Source of the DNA: CAYMKL01 sp964390805
GTDB taxonomy: Bacteria > Chloroflexota > Anaerolineae > VGOG01
Length of the DNA stretch: 62,192 nucleotides
Reading direction: 5' to 3'
Assembly: GCA_964390805.1 (NCBI GenBank)
Contig: CAYMKL010000026.1
Coordinates: forward strand, 1-62,192
The notes under the pieces are model-generated. The model worked only from the letters and a program-made list of their open reading frames with translations. It did not search any database and was not told where the DNA came from. Below, in pieces: positions 16,916-26,063 of this stretch. Every line of letters begins with the position of its first letter. Positions within the stretch are counted from its first letter, which is position 1. The position numbers were made by a program, and so were the translations under genes.

Positions 16916-17593
16916 TCACTGCGAAGGTGGGCGTGAAAGACTTTGTTGAACTCGTCCGGCTTTTCGGGGGTGCTTGCTCATGGAGCCGTCGGTGATAATA
17001 CGCGCCCCCAGCACGTGATTGCGCGGCCAGTTCTTGCGTAGCAACAGGGCCCCAGCACCAGCGCCAATGTTGAAGAGGAGAGTAGTGTCAAGGGTCCTGA
17101 AGTTGATGAAATCGCCGATACGGTAGCCGCCGCCGATGAGCACCTTATTGATGTCGGGATCGGCGATCATCATGTCCTTGGCCATCTTGAGGGCCGCAAC
17201 CGTGGTGCAGCAGCGCGTATGGATGTCTATCCCCCAGGCCCGCGTAGCGCCGATCTCGTAGGCCAGGTGAATGCCCGACGTCCACAGCAGGTACTCCCGC
17301 CACTCCTCGGTGGTGCACAGCACCACGTCAATTTCCTTTGGTGGGATGTCGGTCTTGGACAGGCAGTCCTGGGCGGCCTTGATGGCCATCTCGTTGGGAT
17401 GGTCGTCCGGGCCGGCTATATGCTTCTGATTGATCCCCAGCTTCTCACGGACCACCCATTCGGGCAGCCCACTCTGTTCCGCGATGTCCGTCGCCGTCAG
17501 AACCGTCTCGGGGAGGTACATGCCGACGCTGGCGATACCGACGGAAATCGAGTCAGAAGGTGGGGAACTTCTGTCTTTGGTCTTCGTATCCAT
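16916..17593 (-). pseudogene. 3-oxoacyl-ACP synthase III / HMG-CoA synthase-like fragment fused to a hydrolase tail
   Basis: The first 200 residues match the N-terminal half of a KAS III-type thiolase-fold enzyme: VGIASVGMYLPETVLT, then IDIHTRCCTTVAALKMAK containing the presumed active-site Cys, then GAGAGALLLRKN. The catalytic His/Asn half is absent. After SMSKH the reading frame shifts, and the other frame reads PEKPDEFNKVFHAHLRSE, which matches the C-terminal end of an alpha/beta hydrolase. Upstream, in the same frame (about 17594-17665), FRQFVGDYIRGNKL looks like a piece of a PHA-synthase-type hydrolase. This is a collapsed gene cluster. Confidence 0.6.
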
Positions 17594-17754
17594 CCAATCT
17601 CTGATATCTAATCTCCAATTGATGAGTTTGTTCCCGCGAATGTAGTCCCCGACAAACTGGCGGAAGGCCGCCCCCGCGACATGAAGGTGCGGTTGACCGC
17701 CCACTCACCGAACTGCACTCAAGGCTATCCATTGCAGCCCAAGCACTCCACCTG

Positions 17755-18213
17755 TCATTTACGCGGTAGCAAAAACCAGGTTCCGAGAAGCAGGAGCGCC
17801 AGACCGGCGATCCGAGCCGCACCCAGCGGGATTGGCTCAGCGCCTCCCCAACCCAGGCTATCGGCTGCAACAGCAACCACCATCTGCCCCAGAATGATTG
17901 CCGACAGGCCAGCCGCTATTCCTATCCGGGGCAAGGAAAACGCAATCCCTGTGATGATTGCAATGCCGAGTACGCCAGAAGCCAATATGGTCAATGAGGT
18001 TGTCCCCTTCAAAGCTCCCCACTGCAGCGCGTCCTGTCTAGGCGCCAAGAGAAGTAGAACGCCAGCTACCACACCGCCAGCAAAGTTAACCAGCAGACCA
18101 GTGCCTGTAGGGCCCACCAGTCTCCCAGCCCAGTTGTTTAGGGTACTCTGTAGCCCAATGGCTATCCCACTCCCCGCTGCCACAACAAGCGCAACGATCA
18201 TTCCTTTTTGCAA
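17755..18213 (-). CDS. DMT-family transporter, YdcZ/DUF606 type
   Basis: A 152-residue membrane protein with about five hydrophobic helices. The conserved DUF606 region is QSTLNNWAGRLVGPTGTGLL (about residues 22-41), and it ends LLLLGTWFLLPRK. Proteins of this half-size DMT family usually act as pairs or dimers in small-molecule export. Only one gene is present here, so it may homodimerise or be a leftover. It lies 20 bases downstream of an R2 repeat. Confidence 0.78.
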   Translation of the reverse strand: MQKGMIVALVVAAGSGIAIGLQSTLNNWAGRLVGPTGTGLLVNFAGGVVAGVLLLLAPRQDALQWGALKGTTSLTILASGVLGIAIITGIAFSLPRIGIAAGLSAIILGQMVVAVAADSLGWGGAEPIPLGAARIAGLALLLLGTWFLLPRK

Positions 18214-18231
18214 GATATATTCTCCTCATCG

Positions 18232-18277
18232 CCTATCGCAGTCGTCCACTCACCGAACCGCCCAACGCCGTCGAAGC
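18232..18277. repeat. Intergenic repeat family R2, copy 2
   Basis: CCTATCG, CGTCCACTCACCGAACCGCC, then CAACGCCGTCGAAG. It aligns with 14353-14397. It lies between the DMT transporter start and the truncated flavodoxin gene. Confidence 0.7.
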
Positions 18278-18330
18278 CGCGCCGCTCTGGAGGGCAACCC
18301 TGTAATCACTCCAGGTGCTTGAGCGTGGTC

Positions 18331-18810
18331 TCAGGTTCGCGGTAGCGACGATAATAGCGGGTGAGCGTTGCATGAGTGAAGAACCGGATGCAGCGATATC
18401 CAGTTGGAGGGCATGTCTATGCCCGCCGCGCCACGGATATGATAGCCTTTCAGCGCGAGAATGAGCGCAACGAGTAGCGTAGCCGTTCCCTCGAACCCCG
18501 GCAAGTAGGTCGAGCCGATCTTGACCCCAGCGCGGGTAGCGATGACCACAGCTTGCGTGTGGCGGCGACGCGGTAGGCGGAGAGCAAAACTCAGCACGGC
18601 CCACGGCGCAGTGAAGCCGTGCGTCGGCATCACCAGTCCCAGGAGCGCCGTCTCGCCCTGGCCGATTCCTTCCGAAGGATGGGCCGACTGGATGGAACGC
18701 ACAGTGACGGCAGTTCCCGCATCGCGCACTGCGTCGGCCATCCAGGCGGTCACGCGGTAGGAGTTGCCCGTGCCAGTGTAGAAGTAGAAAATGGCTTCTC
18801 GATAGGTCAT
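18331..18810 (-). pseudogene. EFR1-type flavodoxin/ferredoxin protein, C-terminus missing
   Basis: The N-terminal flavodoxin-like part is clear: FYFYTGTGNSYRVTAW is the FMN phosphate loop, and VMPTHGFTAPWAVLSFA and IDMPSNWISLHPVL match EFR1-family proteins. The family is about 250-270 residues with a C-terminal 2[4Fe-4S] ferredoxin half; here the similarity ends after about residue 140 and no CxxCxxC cluster follows. It is probably a truncated gene, broken close to the R2 repeat. Confidence 0.6.
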
Positions 18811-18825
18811 GGTTTCACCTTTTGC

Positions 18826-19590
18826 TTACCTCTGGCTGGTAAAGTCCACCTCATAGAACGCTCCACCTTCAGGCAACACTACATACCATTCGTCTGTGTA
18901 ATCTATGCCTATCGTCACGTTCTGTGGTTGGCACTCGAGCACATGTCCCCCCGCCGTTCTATCCTCAGTGAGGAAGTGAAAATGGTAACCCGACGCATTG
19001 ACGCCTTCCATGTAACCAGGAAGCCGAAATCCCACCATTACGCCTGTGACATCTTGAAACTCGAAGATGGGTTGATTCTCCAGCACCTCGACGAGGGGAG
19101 GATAAGGCTTAGTTTGCCTGGGGACACTCCTCGCCTTGAGATAGGCGAAAGTCCCCTCCAGTTTGAAGGCATAGGGAATGTTTTCGGTGGGCAACAAGCT
19201 GTCCAACAGTTCCTCCAATTGCGTACAATCCATCGCTTTGTCTGACGATGCGGTCTGGTCGGGTTCAAAGAAAGTTACCACGGCAAACGGCGATTTCATC
19301 GTATCGTCAACGCGATAAGCGATCCCGTCTGCTTTGATTTGATAAACCTGATGGTCTATTTCAATCATTTCTCCATCAAGGGCATCAAACGTACCTAACC
19401 CAAAGTCTCCGTGCTCTCTCAATTCCCCAAAGGTCATGTCTCCATCATAGACCCCTTCCAGTAGGGCATCGAGTGTCGAAGTCTGAAATAGCACGTCGTC
19501 TTTGTCGTCCGGCTGCTGTTGTAGAGATGCGCACCCAAAGATAGAGACGCTGAAAAGGATTCCCAGCAATATGTAAGCAGTGATTTTCAT
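18826..19590 (-). CDS. Alpha-acetolactate decarboxylase, lipoprotein form
   Basis: A 254-residue acetolactate decarboxylase (BudA/AlsD family), which converts acetolactate to acetoin. Family marks include the region FGLGTFDALDGEMI and the zinc-binding block GYHFHFLTEDRTAGGHVL with its three His residues, plus the essential Glu in the first segment. Unusually it starts with a signal peptide and lipobox (SIFGC, Cys20), so it should be anchored outside the membrane. Its ATG overlaps the end of a small membrane-protein gene (ATGA), indicating coupling. No acetolactate synthase lies nearby. Confidence 0.85.
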   Translation of the reverse strand: MKITAYILLGILFSVSIFGCASLQQQPDDKDDVLFQTSTLDALLEGVYDGDMTFGELREHGDFGLGTFDALDGEMIEIDHQVYQIKADGIAYRVDDTMKSPFAVVTFFEPDQTASSDKAMDCTQLEELLDSLLPTENIPYAFKLEGTFAYLKARSVPRQTKPYPPLVEVLENQPIFEFQDVTGVMVGFRLPGYMEGVNASGYHFHFLTEDRTAGGHVLECQPQNVTIGIDYTDEWYVVLPEGGAFYEVDFTSQR

Positions 19591-19824
19591 CTTATCTTGT
19601 CTCCTTGTGTGGATAGGTAGTGGTAAAGTTGGCGGACTATCGGCACGTGGTTCTGCTTGTTGGCCTGCGCTCTATGAAGGAACAGTACAAAGAAGCAGAG
19701 CCAGAAGAGCAGGTAATGTCGTTTGGGAGTCAAACGTATGCCGCCCTTGCAGCACCTGCCATCCCAACCCAGCCGTGCTCAGTATGCAAACGACAAAGAA
19801 GGTGTATCGCCGCCACGTTTCCAT
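19587..19824 (-). pseudogene. Small two-helix membrane protein, frameshifted
   Basis: ATG at 19824 gives METWRRYTFFVVCILSTAGL, a basic start and one membrane helix. About 40 residues on, the original frame soon stops, while the neighbouring frame encodes a second helix, YLLFWLCFFVLFLHRA, and ends in a stop that overlaps the acetolactate decarboxylase ATG. Joining the frames gives a protein of about 78 residues. A true frameshift or an assembly indel would both explain it. Confidence 0.5.
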
Positions 19825-19870
19825 GTTTTTCCCCCATATCGCAACATGGTATCACAGGAGGGAACAAACG

Positions 19871-21259
19871 TCAAGTGGAAGAGTGATTTACCGCCAGTCG
19901 CCAGCGGGCAACCCCCCAGCTCACCAAACTCCCCAGCGGGATGACTAAAAAGCCCAGGCAGGGCCTGACGGGGGGCGTTTCCTCCGGCGGGACAGTCGGC
20001 GTGGGTGTGGCAGTTGGTATGGCCGTTGCGGCGTCCGTCGGAGTAGGTATATGGGTCGGTGTGGCCGTTGAGGCGACCGTTGGCATGGATGTGTAGGTCG
20101 GCGTGCTCGCCGGGGTGAGCGTCGGGGGGACGATGGTGACCGCCGGCATCGTCGGGAAGCGAACGGGAGTAGGGATAGAATCCACCGGGTAGCCCAACCA
20201 GGCTCGCCACCCCATCTCAAGCTGCGCCATATCCAACCCCATCGTTTGGACCAGTGCATCCTCAAAGAGGACATTGTCCGCCAGGGTGAGGATCAGCTCT
20301 CCCAGCGTCTCTTCCCCGTAGGTCTCAACCAGATAGGCTACCAGGCTGTAGGCCACGGCGTACCATAGCCCCACCTCCCCGTGGGCAACGCCCCCACCCC
20401 GGGTCATGACGGGTAAGGTTTGCAGCTTGCCCTCCTCTGCTGCATCCAGTACCAGGGTCATGTCCCGGCTGTGGTCGCGTCGCTCGTTGTAGATTGCGAT
20501 CCCTTCGTTGAACCAGGTGGGAACAGGGAGCCAGGTGTCGCGCAGGATTTCGCCGTAGAAGACATGAGCCAGCTCGTGAGGGACCACGGCCTCGGTGAAC
20601 CAATTTAGATCGTAGCCCCACTGAACGGTGATACCAGAGAAGGTCTGTCCACCGACCCAGTCCTCACAAGTCCGAGGGGCATAGAAAGCGCAGAAATCCT
20701 CCTGATTGTTGTAAATGACCACGCGAATGGCTCGTTCGGTGGTGGCGCCAGTGACATGGGCCACGTGGTCGTATGCCTCCCGCGATGCCTGGAAGAGGGC
20801 TTCCCCAAAGGAGTCAGGCTGGTCGTACCAGAAGACTATCACGCGATCATCCTCCAGCCACTGCCAGTCGTGAGTGGTGTCCGTGTACTCAGTCCGCACT
20901 GGCCTGGTGGTTAGCGTCTCCCCCGTGCTGTCCTTCACCTCCCAATAGTAGGTGATCTCGACGAACGGGGGGATCGTCTCGGCAAAGGTGTTCCAAACAG
21001 CAGCAAGTTCCACCTGTGGAGCAGGTGCGAAGGGCTCCGAGGCCAGCAGCCGCATCGTCTCCTCCCATCCCACCTGGAGATACAGAGTGGCCTTCACGAT
21101 CTCCCCCGCGTCGCTGCGCACCACCAGGCTGAAGGTGAGGTCTTCGGGGAAATGGCTTTCCACCGCTTGGGTCGCCACCTGAATCGGCGTCCGCTGCGCA
21201 GCAGCGGCGGATAGGGGGGGCATCAAGACCAACACTAGAGCAAGAACTACCCTTCCCAT
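19871..21259 (-). CDS. Secreted gluzincin metallopeptidase (peptidase MA-like)
   Basis: A 462-residue exported protein: signal peptide (VVLALVLVLMPPLSAAAA), a beta-rich N-terminal domain to about residue 120, then a zinc peptidase domain with HELAH at about residues 226-230 and a downstream WFNEGIAIY supplying the third-ligand Glu. Residues about 375-425 are a Thr/Pro repeat linker, followed by one hydrophobic helix near the C-terminus, so the domain is probably tethered to the outer face of the membrane. The start at 21259 is chosen for the signal peptide. The peptidase-MA family is common in Chloroflexota. Confidence 0.85.
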   Translation of the reverse strand: MGRVVLALVLVLMPPLSAAAAQRTPIQVATQAVESHFPEDLTFSLVVRSDAGEIVKATLYLQVGWEETMRLLASEPFAPAPQVELAAVWNTFAETIPPFVEITYYWEVKDSTGETLTTRPVRTEYTDTTHDWQWLEDDRVIVFWYDQPDSFGEALFQASREAYDHVAHVTGATTERAIRVVIYNNQEDFCAFYAPRTCEDWVGGQTFSGITVQWGYDLNWFTEAVVPHELAHVFYGEILRDTWLPVPTWFNEGIAIYNERRDHSRDMTLVLDAAEEGKLQTLPVMTRGGGVAHGEVGLWYAVAYSLVAYLVETYGEETLGELILTLADNVLFEDALVQTMGLDMAQLEMGWRAWLGYPVDSIPTPVRFPTMPAVTIVPPTLTPASTPTYTSMPTVASTATPTHIPTPTDAATAIPTATPTPTVPPEETPPVRPCLGFLVIPLGSLVSWGVARWRLAVNHSST

Positions 21260-21330
21260 CACAGCTCCCTTGATCGAGATCGAATCCCGAATACCACCCC
21301 TGAGCAGGGTATGGTCGCTTTCACCTGGCT

Positions 21331-21365
21331 CTCCCGCCACCGAACCGTCCAATACCATCGAAGCC
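21331..21365. repeat. Intergenic repeat family R2, copy 3
   Basis: CTCCCGCCACCGAACCGTCC then AATACCATCGAAG, a diverged copy of the 14353 and 18232 repeats, about 70 bases upstream of the peptidase start. Confidence 0.6.
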
Positions 21366-21567
21366 ACTTCGCTCCTGGCAGTTGCCGTTCAGCTGAGCTT
21401 GCCGAAGCTACGTGCGGACTTTCGCGATTAGCAGACGACAGCCTGCAAGGCACACGAGCGAGTTGTCAGGCCGCTTTCCAGACTTTCAGGACCCACTGAT
21501 TTGACAAAAACCCCAAAATACATATACTTACATATAGACACGATCAATTTCGCAGGAGAACAGCCCA

Positions 21568-22995
21568 ATGGTTGAGACCGCATACAGTACTCGACAGGTT
21601 GCAGATATGGCAGGTGTCCACAGAGATACTCTCTTGCGTTGGCTTCGGGAAGGGCGCATACCGGAACCCAGTCGTGACCGCAACAATTGGCGCGTTTTCA
21701 CGTCCGAAGAAGCCGAAACCATTGTGCACTATGCAAAAGGTACAACCCCGTCTACGTTCAGTGCCGTGCGTGATGCACAGCTCGCATACCATCTCAGCCT
21801 GCCCTACGCCGACTCTATACCCAGGCTTTGTAAGTTGGACTGGGACTTTGTTGATGCCAACACTAGATACCTCACTCACTCTATTCATCCCTATCCAGCC
21901 AAGTTCATTCCCCAAATCCCCAACGCCATCATTCAAGAGCTTTCATCAGTCAACGAGACGATCCTCGACCCTTTCTGCGGTAGCGGTACCACATTGGTCG
22001 AGGCCCTACGTCTAGGACGCCGTGCTATCGGCGTAGATGCGAACCCACTGGCTTGCCTTATCAGCCAAGCCAAAACCACTCGCCTTAGCGAAGAGGAGGC
22101 CGAAATCCTTCATGTATTGGCAGACGAGACCGCGAGTGTGGGTCAACAGGCTCACATTGGAACACTGCCTTTGTTCCCTGACCTCCCTCCAGTTCCCATA
22201 TCTGAAGATGATCGTCCTATATCCAAAGGTATCACAGAGTGGTTCGATCAACACGTTATAGACGAGCTCGCTTTTATCAAGAAGAAATGTCTTGCACTGC
22301 CATCTAGTCAACTCCGCCCACTAGCCTTGGCAGCCTTCTCATCAATTATCGTTGCAGTTTCCCAACAGGATTCAGATACCCGCTATGTTCATCGTGAAAA
22401 GAACATTATGCCTGGCGATACGCTTCAGCGATTCAGCCGGGCTTTGGCTCAGGTCATTCGACGCGCCCTTGAGCTCACTGCTGAAATAGATGCGAGAGTA
22501 ACTGCTCAAGTACTCAAGGCCAACGTTCTTGATGGTCCTCAAGTTGGCCAAGTTGATCTCGTCGTTTGCTCTCCTCCCTACCCCAATGCTTTTAGCTATC
22601 ACCTTTATCATCGCACTCGCATGGAATGGCTAGACATGGATCAGCAGCGATTCAAGGGTGAGGAGATTGGCAGTCATCGAAAGTATAGTCGCAAAGGACC
22701 GAATGCCGCTACCGTAGACACCTTCCGCAGTGAGCTTCAAACCATTCTTTCTTGGCTCGCTGTCCAAGTGCGTCCTAGCCGGCATGTTTGCTTTGTGATT
22801 GGCGACTCAACAATCAGGGGCGAGACTATCAAGAACGATCAATTGCTCATTGACGTCGCCACGAGCCTCGGCTTTCGACTTGAAGCCAATATCAACCGGC
22901 GGCTACAAGATACCAAGAAGTACTTTAACCCTTCAATAGGTAAAATCAAGGAAGAACATATCGTTATCCTGAGAAACGCGGGGGAGCGGACATGA
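21568..22995 (+). CDS. DNA methyltransferase with N-terminal MerR-like HTH
   Basis: A 475-residue amino-methyltransferase. Residues about 5-50 (YSTRQVADMAGVHRDTLLRW) are a MerR/excisionase-type HTH. The SAM-binding motif DPFCGSGTTLVEA starts at Asp134 and the catalytic motif SPPY is at 335-338, followed by PNAFSY. Motif I comes before the catalytic motif with about 190 residues between, where a target-recognition region could lie. SPPY favours N4-cytosine modification, though N6-adenine cannot be excluded. It overlaps the next methyltransferase by four bases and forms a restriction-modification locus with the PLD nuclease. The HTH could autoregulate the operon. Confidence 0.82.
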   Translation: MVETAYSTRQVADMAGVHRDTLLRWLREGRIPEPSRDRNNWRVFTSEEAETIVHYAKGTTPSTFSAVRDAQLAYHLSLPYADSIPRLCKLDWDFVDANTRYLTHSIHPYPAKFIPQIPNAIIQELSSVNETILDPFCGSGTTLVEALRLGRRAIGVDANPLACLISQAKTTRLSEEEAEILHVLADETASVGQQAHIGTLPLFPDLPPVPISEDDRPISKGITEWFDQHVIDELAFIKKKCLALPSSQLRPLALAAFSSIIVAVSQQDSDTRYVHREKNIMPGDTLQRFSRALAQVIRRALELTAEIDARVTAQVLKANVLDGPQVGQVDLVVCSPPYPNAFSYHLYHRTRMEWLDMDQQRFKGEEIGSHRKYSRKGPNAATVDTFRSELQTILSWLAVQVRPSRHVCFVIGDSTIRGETIKNDQLLIDVATSLGFRLEANINRRLQDTKKYFNPSIGKIKEEHIVILRNAGERT

Positions 22996-24629
22996 TGAAT
23001 ACCTATGAACTGATATGCCAAATGAAACCATATATTCAACCATTTGAGTGCACTCTTGCTCTAAAGGAACTCGAGGCTCTTGCTGGCGCTTTGCCTATTC
23101 CCCTGACGAATCAGAGTTCAGGAACAGTAGCGTATCACGTTAACAGTCGAAGTACCTCTGCCTATCTCGCTTCCCGCCTTGCCTACTGGGAGCTTATCTA
23201 TCCAACAGGCGAAGATCCATTTGCTGGTCTGCTAACCCGTCAAGTGCGTCGCGAAGCGACCTCTAGCTTGGCCAGAAATGGCGCGAAGTCAGGAGAACTC
23301 CAGAGACAACTTCCGTTCATTGAAAGGGTTCCCTTACCCAAACATCGCAATCTGCGCTATGGCACTCACGGCATTCATGAATATCGCGGCAAGTTTTTTC
23401 CTCAGCTTGTTCGTTCATTGCTCAACATCTCTGGCGCCAGCCAAGATTCTACAGTCCTTGATCCGATGTGTGGTAGTGGTACCACCCTTGTCGAGGCGAT
23501 TCTACTGGGATGTCAGGCAATCGGCATAGACCTCAATCCATTATCTGTTCTCATGAGTCGAGCCAAGTGTGATGCCCTTTCCATTCATCCAGAGCGACTA
23601 TTGGCTGAGTATGAAGCCCTGAGAGCAGACTTGCTGGAGCTTTCATCATCATCTTCCCGCAGAAATGGCCTCCCTTGGTTTGAGCAGCTGCCTTCCCAGG
23701 ATCAAGATTACCTGTCACGCTGGTTCGCGCCCGAAGCGCTTGCCGATCTTGACCCGATCTCAACACGTGTCCATGACACCGTTGACTCCTCCTGTCGGAC
23801 GCTGTTCCAGATGTCTCTAAGCAATATCCTCCGGCCAGTGTCTTGGCAAAAGAATGACGATCTTCGTGTCCGTAAAGATAAGCTCACAAACCTTGATACG
23901 GACGTTACGACCGTATTCCTTACCGAGCTCAATCGCTCAGTCAATGCCGTCCTTGCATTTTTGTACGAGAACCAAGAATGTGAAATTGGCGAAGTGAGTA
24001 TCATTGAAGACGATATCCGGCTTGCTGATCAAAGATTGAGCCACCTAGCAGGGCGTATTGACATGATCATCACATCTCCGCCCTATGCTACCGCCCTCCC
24101 CTATCTTGATACTGACCGTCTAAGCTTGTGCTATCTGGGTCTCCTTCCCAGACCCGTGCACCGTAGCCGTGAGCGCAACATGATAGGCAATCGCGAGATC
24201 ACGAACGGGCAACGACTAGATTACTGGGAAGAATACAAGCTCAGAAAACGCGAATTGCCAAGCGAAATCACCACCATCATAGATCGGATAGATGAACTCA
24301 ACCGAAATTCAGATGTCGGCTTTCGGCGGCGCAACAAAGCTGCATTGCTTGCACGCTACTTCTTGGACATGAGGAAGGTATTTGAAAACTTCCAATTGTT
24401 TCTGCGTCCAAATGCTCCAGCATATGTTGTGGTCGGCAGCAATTATACTATCGCTGGCGGTCAGCGTGTGGACATTGAGACTGATAGATTATTGGCCCGA
24501 CTTGGCGAATCTGTAGGACTTGTACTTGGAGAGACTATTTCTATGGAAATGCTCGTCTCGCGTGATATCTTTAGAAACAATACGGGCAGTACTGAGACCA
24601 TCCTTGCATTCCGGAACGGTCAGTCGTAA
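22992..24629 (+). CDS. DNA methyltransferase, second of the pair
   Basis: A 545-residue methyltransferase of the same layout as its neighbour but without the HTH: DPMCGSGTTLVEA from Asp157 and SPPY at 362-365 followed by ATALPYLDTDRLSL. The first 110 residues have no motif I recognise. Two methyltransferases beside one nuclease suggests an asymmetric recognition site in which each strand needs its own enzyme. It starts inside the last codons of the first gene (ATGA overlap) and its 3' end overlaps the convergent nuclease gene by ten bases. Confidence 0.82.
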   Translation: MMNTYELICQMKPYIQPFECTLALKELEALAGALPIPLTNQSSGTVAYHVNSRSTSAYLASRLAYWELIYPTGEDPFAGLLTRQVRREATSSLARNGAKSGELQRQLPFIERVPLPKHRNLRYGTHGIHEYRGKFFPQLVRSLLNISGASQDSTVLDPMCGSGTTLVEAILLGCQAIGIDLNPLSVLMSRAKCDALSIHPERLLAEYEALRADLLELSSSSSRRNGLPWFEQLPSQDQDYLSRWFAPEALADLDPISTRVHDTVDSSCRTLFQMSLSNILRPVSWQKNDDLRVRKDKLTNLDTDVTTVFLTELNRSVNAVLAFLYENQECEIGEVSIIEDDIRLADQRLSHLAGRIDMIITSPPYATALPYLDTDRLSLCYLGLLPRPVHRSRERNMIGNREITNGQRLDYWEEYKLRKRELPSEITTIIDRIDELNRNSDVGFRRRNKAALLARYFLDMRKVFENFQLFLRPNAPAYVVVGSNYTIAGGQRVDIETDRLLARLGESVGLVLGETISMEMLVSRDIFRNNTGSTETILAFRNGQS

Positions 24630-25828
24630 TAGCCCCATTTCCTCTCCGAGTTCGGCGTGGGGTTTGCACACATGGCCAGGTAATCCTCATACGCGCTTGT
24701 TCCCCTTGGGATGATTTCCACATAATAGACAAACCCAAGATCCTCGTCAACTCTTTCAATTCGAATGATATCTCCCTCTCGTCCTGCACTTCGCAATCTT
24801 TCGCTCCGCAGTCGGAAATCATGCTTGTCGGGCCACGTCATCATATTTACACTGACGACCTCACCACCTACCCGCACCGGGACATTCCATCGGTCAAATT
24901 TCCCAGGTTTTGATGGGTCTTCGGTGAATTGACTCTGCCATCCCCAGAACCCAGGGTGCCGGTTCCGTGCTGTTAGGGGGATGAAGATTTCAGGAGATCT
25001 CCTACTGGTCCCCGGGGTCGTCTGACCAACGCCAACGTCAGTTCGCATTAGTGTCATCACAAACCCACGAGGTCCATCTTCTGCAAGGCCCACTTCTTCT
25101 GCAATAGGTTCTCTTTCGACGCTGGGTCTGCGCCTGGGTGGGCGATACCGACCGGTTCCGCGACCAAAAAGAGGTTTCCTCTTGCTTGGAGGCTGGTCTG
25201 AAGTTCGCCTTGTTGCCTTGTCTGCCGCACCTGCCTCTGCATCTCCTTCTTTTGATCTTGCCTCTGGCTTGACATAGCCACCGTCCAACAATGACTGCAA
25301 GAATGAGTGGTCTAGTCGGTTCACCATCTCTAGTTCTTCATCGCACCAGGTATCCAGAGCCGTTTTTACTTCTCTGAGAACTACCTGGTCGTCAGCAACA
25401 CTCAAGTCAAGCACGCAAGCCAACGAAGCCTCATCGTTCGTATATAATCCGCCCTCGGTGAGATTTCCTGACCCAACAATTAGCAAAGCTGAATTCTCTC
25501 CCTCGAACAGGTACAGTTTTGGGTGGAATGAGACATACCAGCCTTCGTCGTGGTTAATGAATACATCTCCCTCATTGCCCATTGTCGTCAGCAAATCCGA
25601 CAGGCCCTCTAATGAAGTGCCCTGATAGTCCACACCCAGTGCCATCCGCACACACCCTCCTCGCTCGATGAACGCTTGCAGTTCATCTTGGATGTGCTGC
25701 ACCCCCGAACGCTTAACAAAGGCAACTGCTGCCTGAAAGGAAGAGTAGTTCTCCATTTCGTCACTGAGAGCTGATTTGAGCAATTCCCCCAGAGTCCGCT
25801 TACCGAATGGCTGCAAGACTACTTTCAT
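24620..25828 (-). CDS. PLD-family restriction endonuclease, BfiI/NgoFVII-like
   Basis: A 402-residue protein. The N-terminal domain carries one phospholipase-D-type motif: His102-x-Lys104 (SFHPKLYLFEG) and, 18 residues on, Asn122 in GSGNLTEGG. This is the spacing of BfiI, whose metal-independent active site uses His105, Lys107 and Asn125 in a dimer. A charged linker rich in Arg, Pro and Ser (about 188-240) separates a C-terminal domain containing EIFIPLTARNRHPGFWGW and DFRLRSERLR, which I read as a probable B3-like DNA-binding domain. It is convergent with two DNA methyltransferases, supporting a restriction role. Confidence 0.78.
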   Translation of the reverse strand: MKVVLQPFGKRTLGELLKSALSDEMENYSSFQAAVAFVKRSGVQHIQDELQAFIERGGCVRMALGVDYQGTSLEGLSDLLTTMGNEGDVFINHDEGWYVSFHPKLYLFEGENSALLIVGSGNLTEGGLYTNDEASLACVLDLSVADDQVVLREVKTALDTWCDEELEMVNRLDHSFLQSLLDGGYVKPEARSKEGDAEAGAADKATRRTSDQPPSKRKPLFGRGTGRYRPPRRRPSVEREPIAEEVGLAEDGPRGFVMTLMRTDVGVGQTTPGTSRRSPEIFIPLTARNRHPGFWGWQSQFTEDPSKPGKFDRWNVPVRVGGEVVSVNMMTWPDKHDFRLRSERLRSAGREGDIIRIERVDEDLGFVYYVEIIPRGTSAYEDYLAMCANPTPNSERKWGYYD

Positions 25829-25864
25829 AACTGATTATCTCCTATGCAGATTTTTTTGGTGTTC

Positions 25865-26033
25865 TTATTTCGTTGACTCAACTGTGGGATTGCAGAACTT
25901 GGCAATGAGCCGTCCACGAAAGAGATGCGCGTGGAAGACGTTGTTGAACTCCTCCAGCTTTTAGATAAACGGCACGTGGCCAGCATCCTCAATGACGACT
26001 TCCTTGTAGCTGCCACCAGATGTGCCAGCTTAC
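25865..26033 (-). pseudogene. Alpha/beta hydrolase C-terminal remnant
   Basis: One minus-strand frame reads SYKEVVIEDAGHVPFI, a stop, then KLEEFNNVFHAHL. GHVPF with the catalytic-His GH and the following EEFN helix is the typical end of an alpha/beta hydrolase. There is no start and an internal stop. The same tail occurs at 16916-16960. Just upstream is a TACCAATCTACCAA repeat. Confidence 0.6.
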
Positions 26034-26063
26034 CAATCTACCAATTTACCAGTTTACCAATGA

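Noticed and set aside
7051..21367. Possible integron cassette array, since small unrelated genes lie on one strand with repeats between them and one repeat copy contains GTTGGGC, fitting the GTTRRRY core
   Set aside because: Other copies of the repeat lack the core, the RYYYAAC partner and the bulged stem of attC could not be found, spacing is irregular, and no integrase is present.
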